Shown: positions 16,499 to 23,546, counted from the stretch's first letter. The stretch: 32,524 bases of DNA from Lachnospiraceae bacterium (GCA_017480195.1 JAFVBE010000042.1:1-32524); one strand, 5' to 3'. Numbers and translations are program-made. Notes: generated from the sequence alone by a model not told the origin.

Positions 16499-16527
16499 AT
16501 TATAATTATAAAATATGAAGTTGTCAA
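16499..16527 (-). promoter_or_regulatory. Promoter of the TPP-riboswitch thiamine operon
   Basis: On the minus strand TTGACA (16522-16527), 17 bases, then TATAAT (16499-16504): both boxes match consensus exactly. The predicted start near 16491 lies just before the aptamer P1 stem, as expected for a riboswitch leader. Confidence 0.88.
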
Positions 16528-16633
16528 GTTAAAAAACACGATAAGGTTCAACAATAAAATATGTATAAAATCAACTCATATATCGTATTACAAAATAAGT
16601 ACAGAACTTGAATTCAAACACAACAAACATTAT

Positions 16634-16836
16634 CTATAATAAACTCATATTATCCTCATCAAAATACCTTCTTCTGTCATCAAAAGCATCTGTAGAACTA
16701 TATGGTACAAATTTATCCACAAGTCTAGCAGTCTGTCCATTTGTCAGAAGATAAGCATTACTGTTAGGCATACACATAATATTAGTTCTTGTTTTATTGG
16801 TATGTGCAGCCATAAAGTCGGCAGTTTCAATATCAT
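16634..16836 (-). pseudogene. Small ORF, probably a frameshifted gene remnant, unknown
   Basis: From ATG 16813 a 59-codon frame runs to a TAG at 16634-16636 with a balanced, protein-like composition (MAAHTNKTRTNIMCMPNSNA, later LTNGQTARLVDKFVPYSS). The strong ribosome-binding site AGGAGGGG (16845-16852) instead serves an ATG at 16836 in another frame that stops after 30 codons. The frame of the 59-residue peptide is open upstream through HYHDIETADF with no ATG. A single-base shift just after the 16836 start would join the good start to the good frame, so this looks like a recently broken small gene or a C-terminal fragment. I do not recognise the family. Confidence 0.35.
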
Positions 16837-16992
16837 GATAGTGTCCCCTCCTAATTCTCTTATGACATATGTAGTTTTTCTTCTGTTAATCGTTCTATAC
16901 TATTTGATGTATCTTCCATTTTATTTAACAAAGTTATCAGACTACAGCCCATATGTATATCTGTAGTCCGATTAAATGAGGAGGCAATAGGT

Positions 16993-17127
16993 ATGTTAAA
17001 ACACATAATCATTAATATTATCAATTCTATATTTGTCAACCTAATATATGACCTCATTAAAAAACATATGAATAAATTATCTCTCAACAGCGACAGATAT
17101 TATATATATCGGTTGCCTCCTCAATAA
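16993..17127 (+). CDS. Candidate 44-residue hydrophobic peptide with an occluded ribosome-binding site
   Basis: A 45-codon ORF (MLKHIIINIINSIFVNLIYD start, cationic tail ending YRLPPQ) is preceded by GAGGAGG with 8 bases of ideal spacing. The first 25 residues are hydrophobic with flanking Lys/His, like small membrane-active peptides. The sequence TGAGGAGGCAA over the ribosome-binding site (16977-16987) is exactly complementary to TTGCCTCCTCA at the end of the ORF (17113-17123), so the mRNA could close on itself and hide the site. An 8-bp hairpin (GACTACAG / CTGTAGTC, 16940-16947 and 16961-16968) lies upstream and a terminator hairpin lies at 17174-17201. The region is AT-rich, so the ORF may be chance; alternatively the 11-bp repeats may be the ends of a 147-bp mobile element. 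Confidence 0.3.
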   Translation: MLKHIIINIINSIFVNLIYDLIKKHMNKLSLNSDRYYIYRLPPQ

Positions 17128-17173
17128 TAATTATAAACTGTATAAAATTATTATCAATGTACTCATAGTTCAA

Positions 17174-17201
17174 AAGAGCCACACTTTTCAGCATGGCTCT
17201 T
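17174..17201. terminator. Hairpin terminator after the nuclease gene (possibly bidirectional)
   Basis: A perfect 8-bp inverted repeat AAGAGCCA / TGGCTCTT with a 12-base loop lies 31 bp after the stop of the PD-(D/E)XK gene and is followed on the minus strand by TTTTGAAC. In the plus direction the flank is A-rich (TAAAATGATTT), a weaker fit. The adjacent sequence ATGTACTCATAGTTCAAAA (17157-17175) recurs with one change beside the terminator at 18365. Confidence 0.65.
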
Positions 17202-17231
17202 AAAATGATTTATATATGACTGTTTTTAAGA

Positions 17232-18119
17232 TTAATTTACAACCGAAACACCAATTGACTTCGCAAGATTAATTACGGTTTCCGGAGAAAGCTCTGTGTA
17301 TTCTATAATTTTATCAATTGACTCATTACCTTTGAGCATCTTTATTGCAGTTTTCTCTTCAGCTTTATCTACAGCTTCTTTCACAGCTTCTTTCACAGCT
17401 CCGTTTACGGTCTTATCTATCTCATCCTTCATCAAATCTCTTAATGCTTCACACATGGCGTTCTCACTCCTTATCCTCTCATATAATTCTCTGTTGGCAG
17501 ATACGCTTACCTGTAATATGGCATCTGCATTTAACTTGTCATCCTTATCCTCTAAACCTTCTGTCTCAGATATAAATTTTCTAACCTCGTCCTCGTCTGC
17601 GTCCGGTGCAAGTATCTTCAATGCTTCGAATTTGCCCTTCTCAAGTCTTTTCGTTACTACTATCTGTAATGGGATATTTATTATTCCTCTTACATAGTAT
17701 ATACCCGGATATACCTCGTCAATCTCTGTCGAAAGCTCATTCAAACTTTTGAATAATTCACGTGGGTAACTGTGTCTGAATATAGATATCGACATATCAT
17801 CGGCAGGTATTTCATTTACTGATTTTCCGTTACCCTTGTATAAGCCTGCATATCCTATAGTCTTATAAAGGTCATCAATGGACAACTCATCACGCGGTGA
17901 CTTGTATTCCACTATATTATATTTTCGGAATATCTGTCCTATTGGATTATCAATTACTACATCTGTTTTCTTCCTGATTATAAGCATATCCATCACAACC
18001 GACTCTTTCGACAGCACATACTCTGTGTCATAAAAAAGAGTTTTTTTATAAAGCTTTAATATGTACTCTATACTTCCGTAAAACCCCGGATGCCATTTAA
18101 TATTTTCAATGTCTTCCAT
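17232..18119 (-). CDS. PD-(D/E)XK nuclease-family protein (Rpn/PDDEXK transposase-like)
   Basis: A 295-residue protein of the Rpn-like group, numerous in Lachnospiraceae genomes. The N-terminal nuclease-like fold shows IKWHPGFYGSIEYILK, an acidic strand VVMDMLIIRK and the E-x-K strand NIVEYKSPRDELSIDDLYK, which together fit the PD-(D/E)XK core. The middle contains GIYYVRGIINIPLQIVVTKRL. The C-terminal part is helical with a short EAVKEAV repeat and ends in a motif KMLKGNESIDKIIEYTELSPETVINL that looks like a small helix-turn-helix. Members are linked to RecA-independent recombination, and some may be remnants of transposable elements. The start at 18119 follows GGGAG. It has its own terminator and sits between two similar terminator repeats. 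Confidence 0.82.
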   Translation of the reverse strand: MEDIENIKWHPGFYGSIEYILKLYKKTLFYDTEYVLSKESVVMDMLIIRKKTDVVIDNPIGQIFRKYNIVEYKSPRDELSIDDLYKTIGYAGLYKGNGKSVNEIPADDMSISIFRHSYPRELFKSLNELSTEIDEVYPGIYYVRGIINIPLQIVVTKRLEKGKFEALKILAPDADEDEVRKFISETEGLEDKDDKLNADAILQVSVSANRELYERIRSENAMCEALRDLMKDEIDKTVNGAVKEAVKEAVDKAEEKTAIKMLKGNESIDKIIEYTELSPETVINLAKSIGVSVVN

Positions 18120-18193
18120 ACATTCACACTCCCTTCGCTTATATTCTGTTAAACATTGAATTTAAGCAAGGATTACATGAAATTTTAATACTT

Positions 18194-18221
18194 AGAATAT
18201 ATGAAAACCATTTACTATCAA
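18194..18221 (-). promoter_or_regulatory. Possible promoter of the nuclease-family gene
   Basis: On the minus strand TTGATA (18216-18221), 16 bases, TATTCT (18194-18199), about 75 bp before the start codon. The -35 box overlaps an inverted repeat ACTATCA / TGATAGT (18214-18220 and 18233-18239) that could be an operator. The remaining 120 bp up to the terminator at 18365 is AT-rich; nothing else was recognised in the 300-bp gap. Confidence 0.4.
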
Positions 18222-18364
18222 CTTGCTTGCTATGATAGTAGCATATTAAAGTGTATTTTACAAGCTTTATTTTCTTGACACCTTCCTTATTTAAACTCAA
18301 GATATATTATGTTCTAATACTGATTATATACATTTTTATCCCATATTACTATGTATTCATAGTT

Positions 18365-18397
18365 CAAAAAAAGAGCCGAACTTTTTGTTCAGCTCTT
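18365..18397 (-). terminator. Rho-independent terminator ending the yhbY-nadD-...-HD-GYP run
   Basis: AAGAGCCGAAC (18371-18381) pairs with GTTCAGCTCTT (18387-18397) around a 5-base loop with one mismatch, followed on the minus strand by TTTTTTT. It lies 26 bp after the stop of the 109-residue hypothetical gene. Its flank ATGTATTCATAGTTCAAAA (18351-18369) nearly matches the one at 17157-17175. Confidence 0.85.
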
Positions 18398-18422
18398 GAA
18401 AAATATATTATAGTTTATAATA

Positions 18423-18752
18423 TCAATTTATAATAATATCACAATAAAATGCATCTTTATTCTCCTTACTTGTTATATACCTGTAACGAATGCATTTGCC
18501 CTCATTGAATCTCACATGCATTTCCGAATAGGGATATGACACCGCATTGCTAAACCTATCAAAGCATATAACGGAATTCTCGACATTAAAATCCTTGAGT
18601 TTAATATTTACTGTATATCTTTTAAAATCCACCTTAATGGAATACTTTTCAATCATATCACAGTTATCAAGAAAATCTGTAAGTAAATTATAGATATCCT
18701 CATTATCACATATATTAACCTTATTAAGATACTCATTAATAACTCTAAACAT
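18423..18752 (-). CDS. Hypothetical 109-residue protein
   Basis: I do not recognise this protein. It is 109 residues, mixed alpha/beta in appearance, with an acidic N-terminal helix (MFRVINEYLNKVNICDNEDI) and strand-rich C-terminal half (for example KVDFKRYTVNIKLKDFNVEN and KCIRYRYITSK). No signal peptide, membrane helix or metal motif is evident. It starts 19 bp after the HD-GYP gene with a strong GGAGG at 7 bases, so it is surely translated from the same transcript and is the last gene before a terminator. The position suggests a partner or accessory of the HD-GYP protein, which is inference only. Confidence 0.7.
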   Translation of the reverse strand: MFRVINEYLNKVNICDNEDIYNLLTDFLDNCDMIEKYSIKVDFKRYTVNIKLKDFNVENSVICFDRFSNAVSYPYSEMHVRFNEGKCIRYRYITSKENKDAFYCDIIIN

Positions 18753-18771
18753 TCATACGCCTCCGATAAAC

Positions 18772-19959
18772 TTAGTAAATCTGCTTATCCTTAATCTTAT
18801 TATGTACCTCTTTAAATTCATCAAAATGTTGTATGAAAAGCTTCACAACCTTTGGATCAAAATGCTTTCCTGAGAGTCTTACAATCTCGTCATAGGTATC
18901 CTCATCTGTCCAGCCCTTCTTGTAATACCTCTCGGAAGTAAGCGCATCAAATACATCGCATACAGCCATAAGCCTGCTGATGTATGCGATTTCCTCGCCC
19001 TTCATGCCGAGATAACCTGATCCGTCCCATCTCTCATGATGCTCCTTCGCCAGAATACAGGCTATATGCATAAGCTCTCCCGGACATTTCTCAAGAAGTG
19101 CCTCGCCGTATAATACATGGTTTTTCATAATCTGATATTCTTCATCAGTGAGTTTCTCCGGTTTGTCAAGAATTTCCTCACTAATCATAAGCTTACCTAT
19201 ATCGTGCATCATAGATGCAGTCGCAAGCATATCCACATACTCATCATCAAATCCAGATGCCTTACCGAGAATACGCATATACTCCGCAACTCTTTTAATA
19301 TGCTCGCCGGTTGATTTGGATTTACTTTCACTAATCTCTGAAAAAGCATATATAAGACCCTTCTGGTTATTCTGCATAGTTACCGCAGTGTCAATCGCGG
19401 AATCAATCATCATGGAATTTCTCTGAACTATAAAATAAGCAACTATTGACATAATAAATGTAATGATAATATGTGGAACTGCATAACGCGTAAATACATC
19501 CTCATAACTATCAAACGGATTACCTATAAAAACACCTGCATACATTACGGACAGATAATCGGATATACATATGCTTAATGAAACCAAAAGTGATGTAAAA
19601 AGAACAAAGGTCTGGTTATAATAAAGCGATGCTATAAGTATCGGAAAAAGTAATACAGGAAATAAATACGAAGAAAACATAGTAAGCATTATGGTCATTA
19701 CCGCACATATGCATATAACAACTATATGTTTTGTAAATCTCGATTCGTCCCATTTTAAGACATTTATAAGAAGTATAGGTATGAGCGACACAAATATGGA
19801 AACGGAAAATAGAATAACAAGTAGCAAATGGTCTATACCTGTTACAAAATATGTATAGATAAATCCTATTATTAAAAGCCCAATTATTATTCTCATACAA
19901 AGGGCTGCTATCTGGTTTATCTTCTTATAATTCTCTTTTCTAAAATCATCCGGTTTCAT
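18772..19959 (-). CDS. Membrane HD-GYP-type phosphodiesterase
   Basis: A 395-residue protein with five or six membrane helices in residues 20-180 (no recognisable periplasmic sensor) and a C-terminal HD-GYP-like domain. Visible catalytic residues: HIKRVAEYMRILG, the metal pair in MMHDIGKLMI (His252-Asp253), KNHVLYGEALL, EHHERWDGSGYLG and DVFDALTSERYYKKGW. Family members hydrolyse cyclic di-GMP or related dinucleotides. The defining GYP triplet reads GYL here (315-317), a variation that could alter partner binding while leaving the metal site. It begins 5 bp after the rsfS stop; the nearest GGAG is 13 bases upstream, which suggests coupling to rsfS translation. A dispersed signalling role is likely, separate from the ribosome genes upstream. 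Confidence 0.88.
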   Translation of the reverse strand: MKPDDFRKENYKKINQIAALCMRIIIGLLIIGFIYTYFVTGIDHLLLVILFSVSIFVSLIPILLINVLKWDESRFTKHIVVICICAVMTIMLTMFSSYLFPVLLFPILIASLYYNQTFVLFTSLLVSLSICISDYLSVMYAGVFIGNPFDSYEDVFTRYAVPHIIITFIMSIVAYFIVQRNSMMIDSAIDTAVTMQNNQKGLIYAFSEISESKSKSTGEHIKRVAEYMRILGKASGFDDEYVDMLATASMMHDIGKLMISEEILDKPEKLTDEEYQIMKNHVLYGEALLEKCPGELMHIACILAKEHHERWDGSGYLGMKGEEIAYISRLMAVCDVFDALTSERYYKKGWTDEDTYDEIVRLSGKHFDPKVVKLFIQHFDEFKEVHNKIKDKQIY

Positions 19960-19964
19960 CTATG

Positions 19965-20312
19965 CTATAAATCTCCAATCTTTATAGGCGTACCATCTCT
20001 CCAAATATGCTCTAAATCATAGAATTCTCTATCTGATTCGGAAAATATATGAACTATTATATCATAATAGTCCAGTAAAATCCATCCTCCATTTGAATTA
20101 CCTTCTCTGCTTTTTAATTTTGCACCTGCTTCATGCATCTTTTCCTCAACATTATCACACAAGGCCTGAAGCTGACTATGGCTTGAGCCGTCAGCTATTA
20201 CAAGGTAATCTCCAATCGAAGATATATCTTCTATATTGATTATACGAATATCATTCGCCTTCTTATCATCAAGTGCATCAAATACTTTTTTCAACAATTC
20301 TCTTGAATTCAT
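19965..20312 (-). CDS. rsfS: Ribosomal silencing factor RsfS
   Basis: A 115-residue RsfS (YbeB/Iojap) protein that binds L14 on the large subunit and blocks subunit joining during nutrient limitation. Family stretches: ANDIRIINIEDISSIGDYLVIADG near residues 18-42, SHSQLQALCDNVEEK, the SREGNSNGGWILLDYYDIIVHIF core and the C-terminal YDLEHIWRD. Its length is typical. The ATG at 20312 follows AAAAGGAGACAATT. It lies downstream of nadD and yqeK, the usual firmicute order, with a tandem repeat inserted between yqeK and rsfS. Confidence 0.96.
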   Translation of the reverse strand: MNSRELLKKVFDALDDKKANDIRIINIEDISSIGDYLVIADGSSHSQLQALCDNVEEKMHEAGAKLKSREGNSNGGWILLDYYDIIVHIFSESDREFYDLEHIWRDGTPIKIGDL

Positions 20313-20329
20313 AATTGTCTCCTTTTCGC

Positions 20330-20457
20330 CTTATGTCGATAACCGCAAGCGTCCATCGACGCAAAGCTCATTTGTTCATCTCGCCTTCGGCTCGATGCGT
20401 TTATTCGTCTTATGTCGATAACCGCAAGCGCTTATCGCCGCAAGACTCATTTGTTCA
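20330..20457. repeat. 79-bp tandem repeat between yqeK and rsfS
   Basis: Two 49-bp copies (20330-20378 and 20409-20457) share CTTATGTCGATAACCGCAAG and end in CTCATTTGTTCA, with a 30-bp linker CTCGCCTTCGGCTCGATG inside. The distal copy includes the last codons and stop of yqeK (GTGAACAAATGA), so the duplication copied the gene end. Each copy can fold (CGATAA/TTATCG or GTCGAT/ATCGAC), and the linker forms a small hairpin CATCTCGCC-TTC-GGCTCGATG. The linker sequence recurs at 22094-22127. Confidence 0.8.
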
Positions 20458-21010
20458 CATAGTAATCGTAGGTCATCTTCGTCATATAATCCATATCATT
20501 TGAACTCGTCTCAAGATAATCTATCGTGTTCTTAAGTATATGAACCAGACATTTGTCAAGATCGGTAAACGCTTCCTTCCTAATCTCCTCCATATCTCTT
20601 ATCATCTTTCGATTCGGCTCAATGTAATCGGCAATAAATATTATCTTCTCAAGTAGTGACATATTCGGTCTGCCGGTTGTATGATAGGTTATGGCATTTA
20701 ATATATCTTCATCAATTATGTCGAATTTGTATCTGGCATAATAGGCTCCAAGCTTGGCATGAAGCATCTCGGGATTGCTCTCCTCATACTTACTTACAGG
20801 AAGTCCGTACTTTCTTGCTTTCTCAAGCTTTTCCTTAGATGAAAGTCCTTTTGCACAATCATGCAAAAGACCGGCTGTCCTTGCCGCCTCTACATCAGCA
20901 CCATATACCATAGCCATACAGGCGGCAGTATAGGACACTCCGACAGAATGCTCATACCTCTTATCGCTTATTTTCTCCTTTAATTTCTGAACCATCTTTT
21001 CTTTATTCAT
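20447..21010 (-). CDS. yqeK: YqeK, HD-domain dinucleoside tetraphosphatase
   Basis: A 187-residue HD-superfamily hydrolase of the YqeK family, which cleaves diadenosine tetraphosphate symmetrically to two ADP and so controls the alarmone. Motifs: KRYEHSVGVSYTA, the HD pair in GLLHDCAKGLS, HAKLGAYYA and the AITYHTTGRPNMSLLEKIIFIADYIEPNR segment characteristic of YqeK. Its length is typical. The ATG at 21010 follows AGAGGAATTAGTT. It sits directly after nadD as in most Firmicutes. The last codons lie within the tandem repeat that follows. Confidence 0.95.
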   Translation of the reverse strand: MNKEKMVQKLKEKISDKRYEHSVGVSYTAACMAMVYGADVEAARTAGLLHDCAKGLSSKEKLEKARKYGLPVSKYEESNPEMLHAKLGAYYARYKFDIIDEDILNAITYHTTGRPNMSLLEKIIFIADYIEPNRKMIRDMEEIRKEAFTDLDKCLVHILKNTIDYLETSSNDMDYMTKMTYDYYVNK

Positions 21011-21094
21011 AACTAATTCCTCTTAATAAAGTCAATCATTTCGGCATAATTCTTATTATAATTTATGAATCCGACAATCAGTATTTTACACTGC

Positions 21095-21733
21095 TTAAAC
21101 ATATAATGAATTTTCCTGTATATACTCTCTTACCTTCTCAGGCACCTTATCGGACAGATAATCATAATCATTGGCATTATCTCTTATATCTGTAGAGGAT
21201 ATGTCTATCTCAGGGATAATAATAAAATCAATATCTGCACCCTTAATCTTCTTCATAAGCTTATCAGCGTATTTCCTCATATCTTCATATTCACTGTTAC
21301 GCCTTGCAACAAGTAAACTGCAGCTTTTTAGGAATTCTTCATACTTATACCATTTATTCACAGTATATAATGAATCCGCTCCGACGATAAAATATATCTT
21401 CAAATCAGGATTAACATCGCGTATTTCGGCAATCGTGTCCGCACTGTAGGTTATATCTCCTCTCTTAATCTCGATATCGGAAATACAGGCATACTCCATA
21501 TCCTCTATCGCAAGTGCAAGCATATCTATTCTTTCATCGGGTGATATAAGCTCTTTATCTGACTTATAAGCAGGCTTATTGTTCGGCAAAAATATAACCT
21601 TTTCTATATCACTATATTGCTCCTTTGCTGCTTTAGATAGCTCTAAATGACCATTATGAACGGGATTAAAGGTTCCGCCCATTAGAGCTATACAATTAAA
21701 TTTTTCATAATCTGATAATATGATTTTTTTCAT
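21095..21733 (-). CDS. nadD: Nicotinate-nucleotide adenylyltransferase
   Basis: A 212-residue enzyme that joins nicotinate mononucleotide and ATP to deamido-NAD, a required step of NAD synthesis. It contains the nucleotidyltransferase signature ALMGGTFNPVHNGHLEL near residue 16, FLPNNKPAYK, DRIDMLALAIED-type residues, YFIVGADSLYTVNKWYKY and the C-terminal ISSTDIRD motif that binds ATP. The start is uncertain: ATG at 21733 gives a normal length, ATGs at 21739 and 21742 are possible, and the open frame extends to a TTG at 21769; no strong ribosome-binding site marks any of them. It follows yhbY by 45 bp in the same run, so coupled translation is likely. Confidence 0.94.
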   Translation of the reverse strand: MKKIILSDYEKFNCIALMGGTFNPVHNGHLELSKAAKEQYSDIEKVIFLPNNKPAYKSDKELISPDERIDMLALAIEDMEYACISDIEIKRGDITYSADTIAEIRDVNPDLKIYFIVGADSLYTVNKWYKYEEFLKSCSLLVARRNSEYEDMRKYADKLMKKIKGADIDFIIIPEIDISSTDIRDNANDYDYLSDKVPEKVREYIQENSLYV

Positions 21734-21778
21734 TTCCATCATAAAAGTTATTAATACAAATTCATTCAATAATTCAAT

Positions 21779-22069
21779 CTATTTAGGAAGCTCTATCTTA
21801 GGATTTTTCTTATCCCGCTTATACAGTACAATCTTCTTACCAACCACCTGTACAACCTGACTTTTGGTTCTCTCGCCTAATGCTTCCGCTATGGCTCTTG
21901 GGTCATCAAGACAGTTTTTTAACACGCCAACCTTGATAAGCTCTCTATTATTGAAGGCCTCCTCGACAGCCGTTGTAACCTCAGGGGTTAAGCTTGATTT
22001 TCCTATATTTATAACAGGGTCTATATTCATCGCAAGTCCTTTTAAATATGCCCTTTGTTTGCTTGTCAT
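21779..22069 (-). CDS. yhbY: YhbY-family CRM-domain RNA-binding protein
   Basis: A 96-residue single CRM-domain protein associated with pre-50S ribosomes. Family pattern: MTSKQRAYLKGLAMNIDPVI, NIGKSSLTPEV, RELIKVGVLKNC, and VVGKKIVLYKRDKK at the C-terminus, including the GxxG-type loop. The start at 22069 is fixed by GGAGGATTTAAA; a 20-codon longer frame would begin in the upstream repeat. It is the first gene of the yhbY-nadD-yqeK-rsfS run and follows an extended -10 promoter. Confidence 0.95.
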   Translation of the reverse strand: MTSKQRAYLKGLAMNIDPVINIGKSSLTPEVTTAVEEAFNNRELIKVGVLKNCLDDPRAIAEALGERTKSQVVQVVGKKIVLYKRDKKNPKIELPK

Positions 22070-22093
22070 TTTAAATCCTCCATTTATTATTGT

Positions 22094-22157
22094 CATCTCG
22101 CCTAAAGGCTCGATGGGTTTTCTCGTCAAAGTGTCGCTTGCGCTAGCGCAGCGACAC
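22094..22157. repeat. Repeat-derived hairpin block between obgE and yhbY
   Basis: CATCTCGCC-TAAA-GGCTCGATG (22094-22115) and the following GTTTTCTCGTC match the linker of the yqeK-rsfS repeat (20378-20409) apart from the loop and a few bases. Next to it a GC-rich stem GTGTCGCT / AGCGACAC (22131-22138 and 22150-22157) with CGCTAGCG in the loop region forms a second strong hairpin. Both lie in the predicted 5' leader of yhbY. No U-tract follows, so a terminator role is doubtful. Confidence 0.65.
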
Positions 22158-22167
22158 CTTTCCTCGT

Positions 22168-22176
22168 ATTATACCA
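22168..22176 (-). promoter_or_regulatory. Extended -10 promoter of the yhbY-nadD run
   Basis: On the minus strand TGGTATAAT (TGn extended -10 plus a perfect TATAAT, 22168-22176) lies 15 bp after the obgE stop and about 100 bp before yhbY. No good -35 box is present, as is usual for extended -10 sites. The same TGGTATAAT occurs before the LCP gene. Confidence 0.6.
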
Positions 22177-22190
22177 CATAATGGCAAAAA

Positions 22191-23480
22191 TCATTTATAA
22201 TAATCAAATTCAAGTCCGTATAATCTGACCGTATCCCCGTCGGTTATTCCAAGTGTTTCTAACTGCTCTAAAATTCCATTCTCCTTAAGGAAATTCTGGA
22301 AAAATGCAAAGCCCTTCTCAGATTCAAGATTTGTATAACCAAGCATTCTCTCGATACGCGGACCTTCAACTCTGAAGCAATTCTCCTCCTCATCCTTCCA
22401 TACCTCAAACGGAAGCTCAGGATTATCGTCAAATTCTATGTCCATCTCAGGCTCGAATTCAATAACCTCATCAGGAACAGCCTTTACCAAATCATTTACA
22501 TACCACAGAAGCTCATTTAATCCCTTACCGGATACTGCTGATATCGGAAATACCTTTATACCCTTAGGCTCGTATTCCTCTTTTAACATCTGTATAACCG
22601 TCTCGTAATCATCACCATATAGTGCGTCACACTTATTGGCAGCTATTACCTGCGGTCTTTTCGCTAATTCTTCGTTATATGTGCTTAATTCATTATTTAT
22701 AGCTTCTATATCGGCTATCGGGTCACGACCCTCTGTCGATGCGGCATCAACCATATGGATTAAAACCTTAGTCCTCTCAATATGTCTTAGGAACTCAAAG
22801 CCAAGTCCGACACCTTCTGAGGCTCCTTCAATAATACCCGGTATATCGGCTATGACAAAACCATTGTTATCTTCCAAGTCCACCACACCAAGATTAGGAT
22901 TAAGCGTTGTGAAATGATAATTCGCAATCTTCGGCTTGGCATTCGTTACTCGGGATAAAAATGTAGATTTACCGACATTCGGAAAGCCTACAAGTCCCAC
23001 ATCAGCTATCAATTTAAGCTCAAGGGTTACCCAAAGCTCCCTCGCCGACTGTCCCGGCTGTGCATACTTCGGAGCCTGCATAACAGAGGTTACATAATGT
23101 CTGTTACCCTTGCCGCCTCTGCCGCCCTTTAATAGTACGACAGGCTCGGTTTTATTGGACATATCAAGGATAACCTTACCTGTCTCCGCATCCTTGATAA
23201 CGGTTCCCTCCGGCACCTTAAGAATAATATCCTCACCGTCTGCACCATGACAGTTCTTCTTACCGCCTTCTTCGCCGTCCTGTGCCTTGTATTTTCTTAT
23301 ATGTCTGAAATCCGTGAGTGTATTAAGCCCTTTATCTACTACGAAGATTACATCTCCACCTTTTCCGCCGTCACCACCGTCAGGTCCGCCGTTAGGCACA
23401 TACAGCTCGCGGCGGAAGGATACATGACCGTCTCCGCCTTTTCCGGATTTAATATATATTTTTGCTCTGTCAGCGAACAT
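22191..23480 (-). CDS. obgE: Obg GTPase (CgtA), ribosome assembly and stress
   Basis: A 429-residue essential GTPase that acts in 50S maturation and the stringent response. The N-terminal glycine-rich Obg fold runs to about residue 158 (KSGKGGDGHVSFRRELYVPN, GGPDGGDGGKGG). The G domain carries G1 GFPNVGKSTF (165-174), G3 DIPGIIEGA and G4 ANKCD. A C-terminal OCT domain of about 75 residues (MDIEFDDNPELPFEVWKDEE onward), found in Gram-positive Obg, is present. The start at 23480 (MFADRAKIYI) follows GGAGGAAGTT. It is downstream of rpmA but separated by a terminator hairpin, so it probably receives read-through or has a weak promoter. Confidence 0.97.
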   Translation of the reverse strand: MFADRAKIYIKSGKGGDGHVSFRRELYVPNGGPDGGDGGKGGDVIFVVDKGLNTLTDFRHIRKYKAQDGEEGGKKNCHGADGEDIILKVPEGTVIKDAETGKVILDMSNKTEPVVLLKGGRGGKGNRHYVTSVMQAPKYAQPGQSARELWVTLELKLIADVGLVGFPNVGKSTFLSRVTNAKPKIANYHFTTLNPNLGVVDLEDNNGFVIADIPGIIEGASEGVGLGFEFLRHIERTKVLIHMVDAASTEGRDPIADIEAINNELSTYNEELAKRPQVIAANKCDALYGDDYETVIQMLKEEYEPKGIKVFPISAVSGKGLNELLWYVNDLVKAVPDEVIEFEPEMDIEFDDNPELPFEVWKDEEENCFRVEGPRIERMLGYTNLESEKGFAFFQNFLKENGILEQLETLGITDGDTVRLYGLEFDYYK

Positions 23481-23504
23481 AACTTCCTCCATATAAAATG
23501 CTTA

Positions 23505-23535
23505 AAAAAGCCGAGATAAAATATCCCGGCTTTTT
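23505..23535. terminator. Terminator or attenuator between rpmA and obgE
   Basis: AAAAAGCCGAGATA (23505-23518) pairs with TATCCCGGCTTTTT (23522-23535), a 14-bp stem with one mismatch and a 3-base loop. Both directions have U-rich ends. On the minus strand it lies 12 bp after the rpmA stop and 25 bp before obgE, so it should reduce obgE expression relative to the ribosomal protein genes. Confidence 0.85.
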
Positions 23536-23546
23536 ATACTTATACA

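Noticed and set aside
16860-17087. 75-codon minus-strand ORF (MRDNLFICFLMRSYIRLTNI start)
   Set aside because: It has no ribosome-binding site at its start and an AT-driven hydrophobic composition, and it overlaps antisense the better supported mini-ORF. Only its last 20-30 codons look coding-like, possibly part of the broken gene at 16634-16836.
18251-18433. 60-codon plus-strand hydrophobic ORF
   Set aside because: It needs a GTG start without a ribosome-binding site, runs through a strong terminator hairpin and overlaps the end of a real gene; most likely chance in AT-rich DNA.
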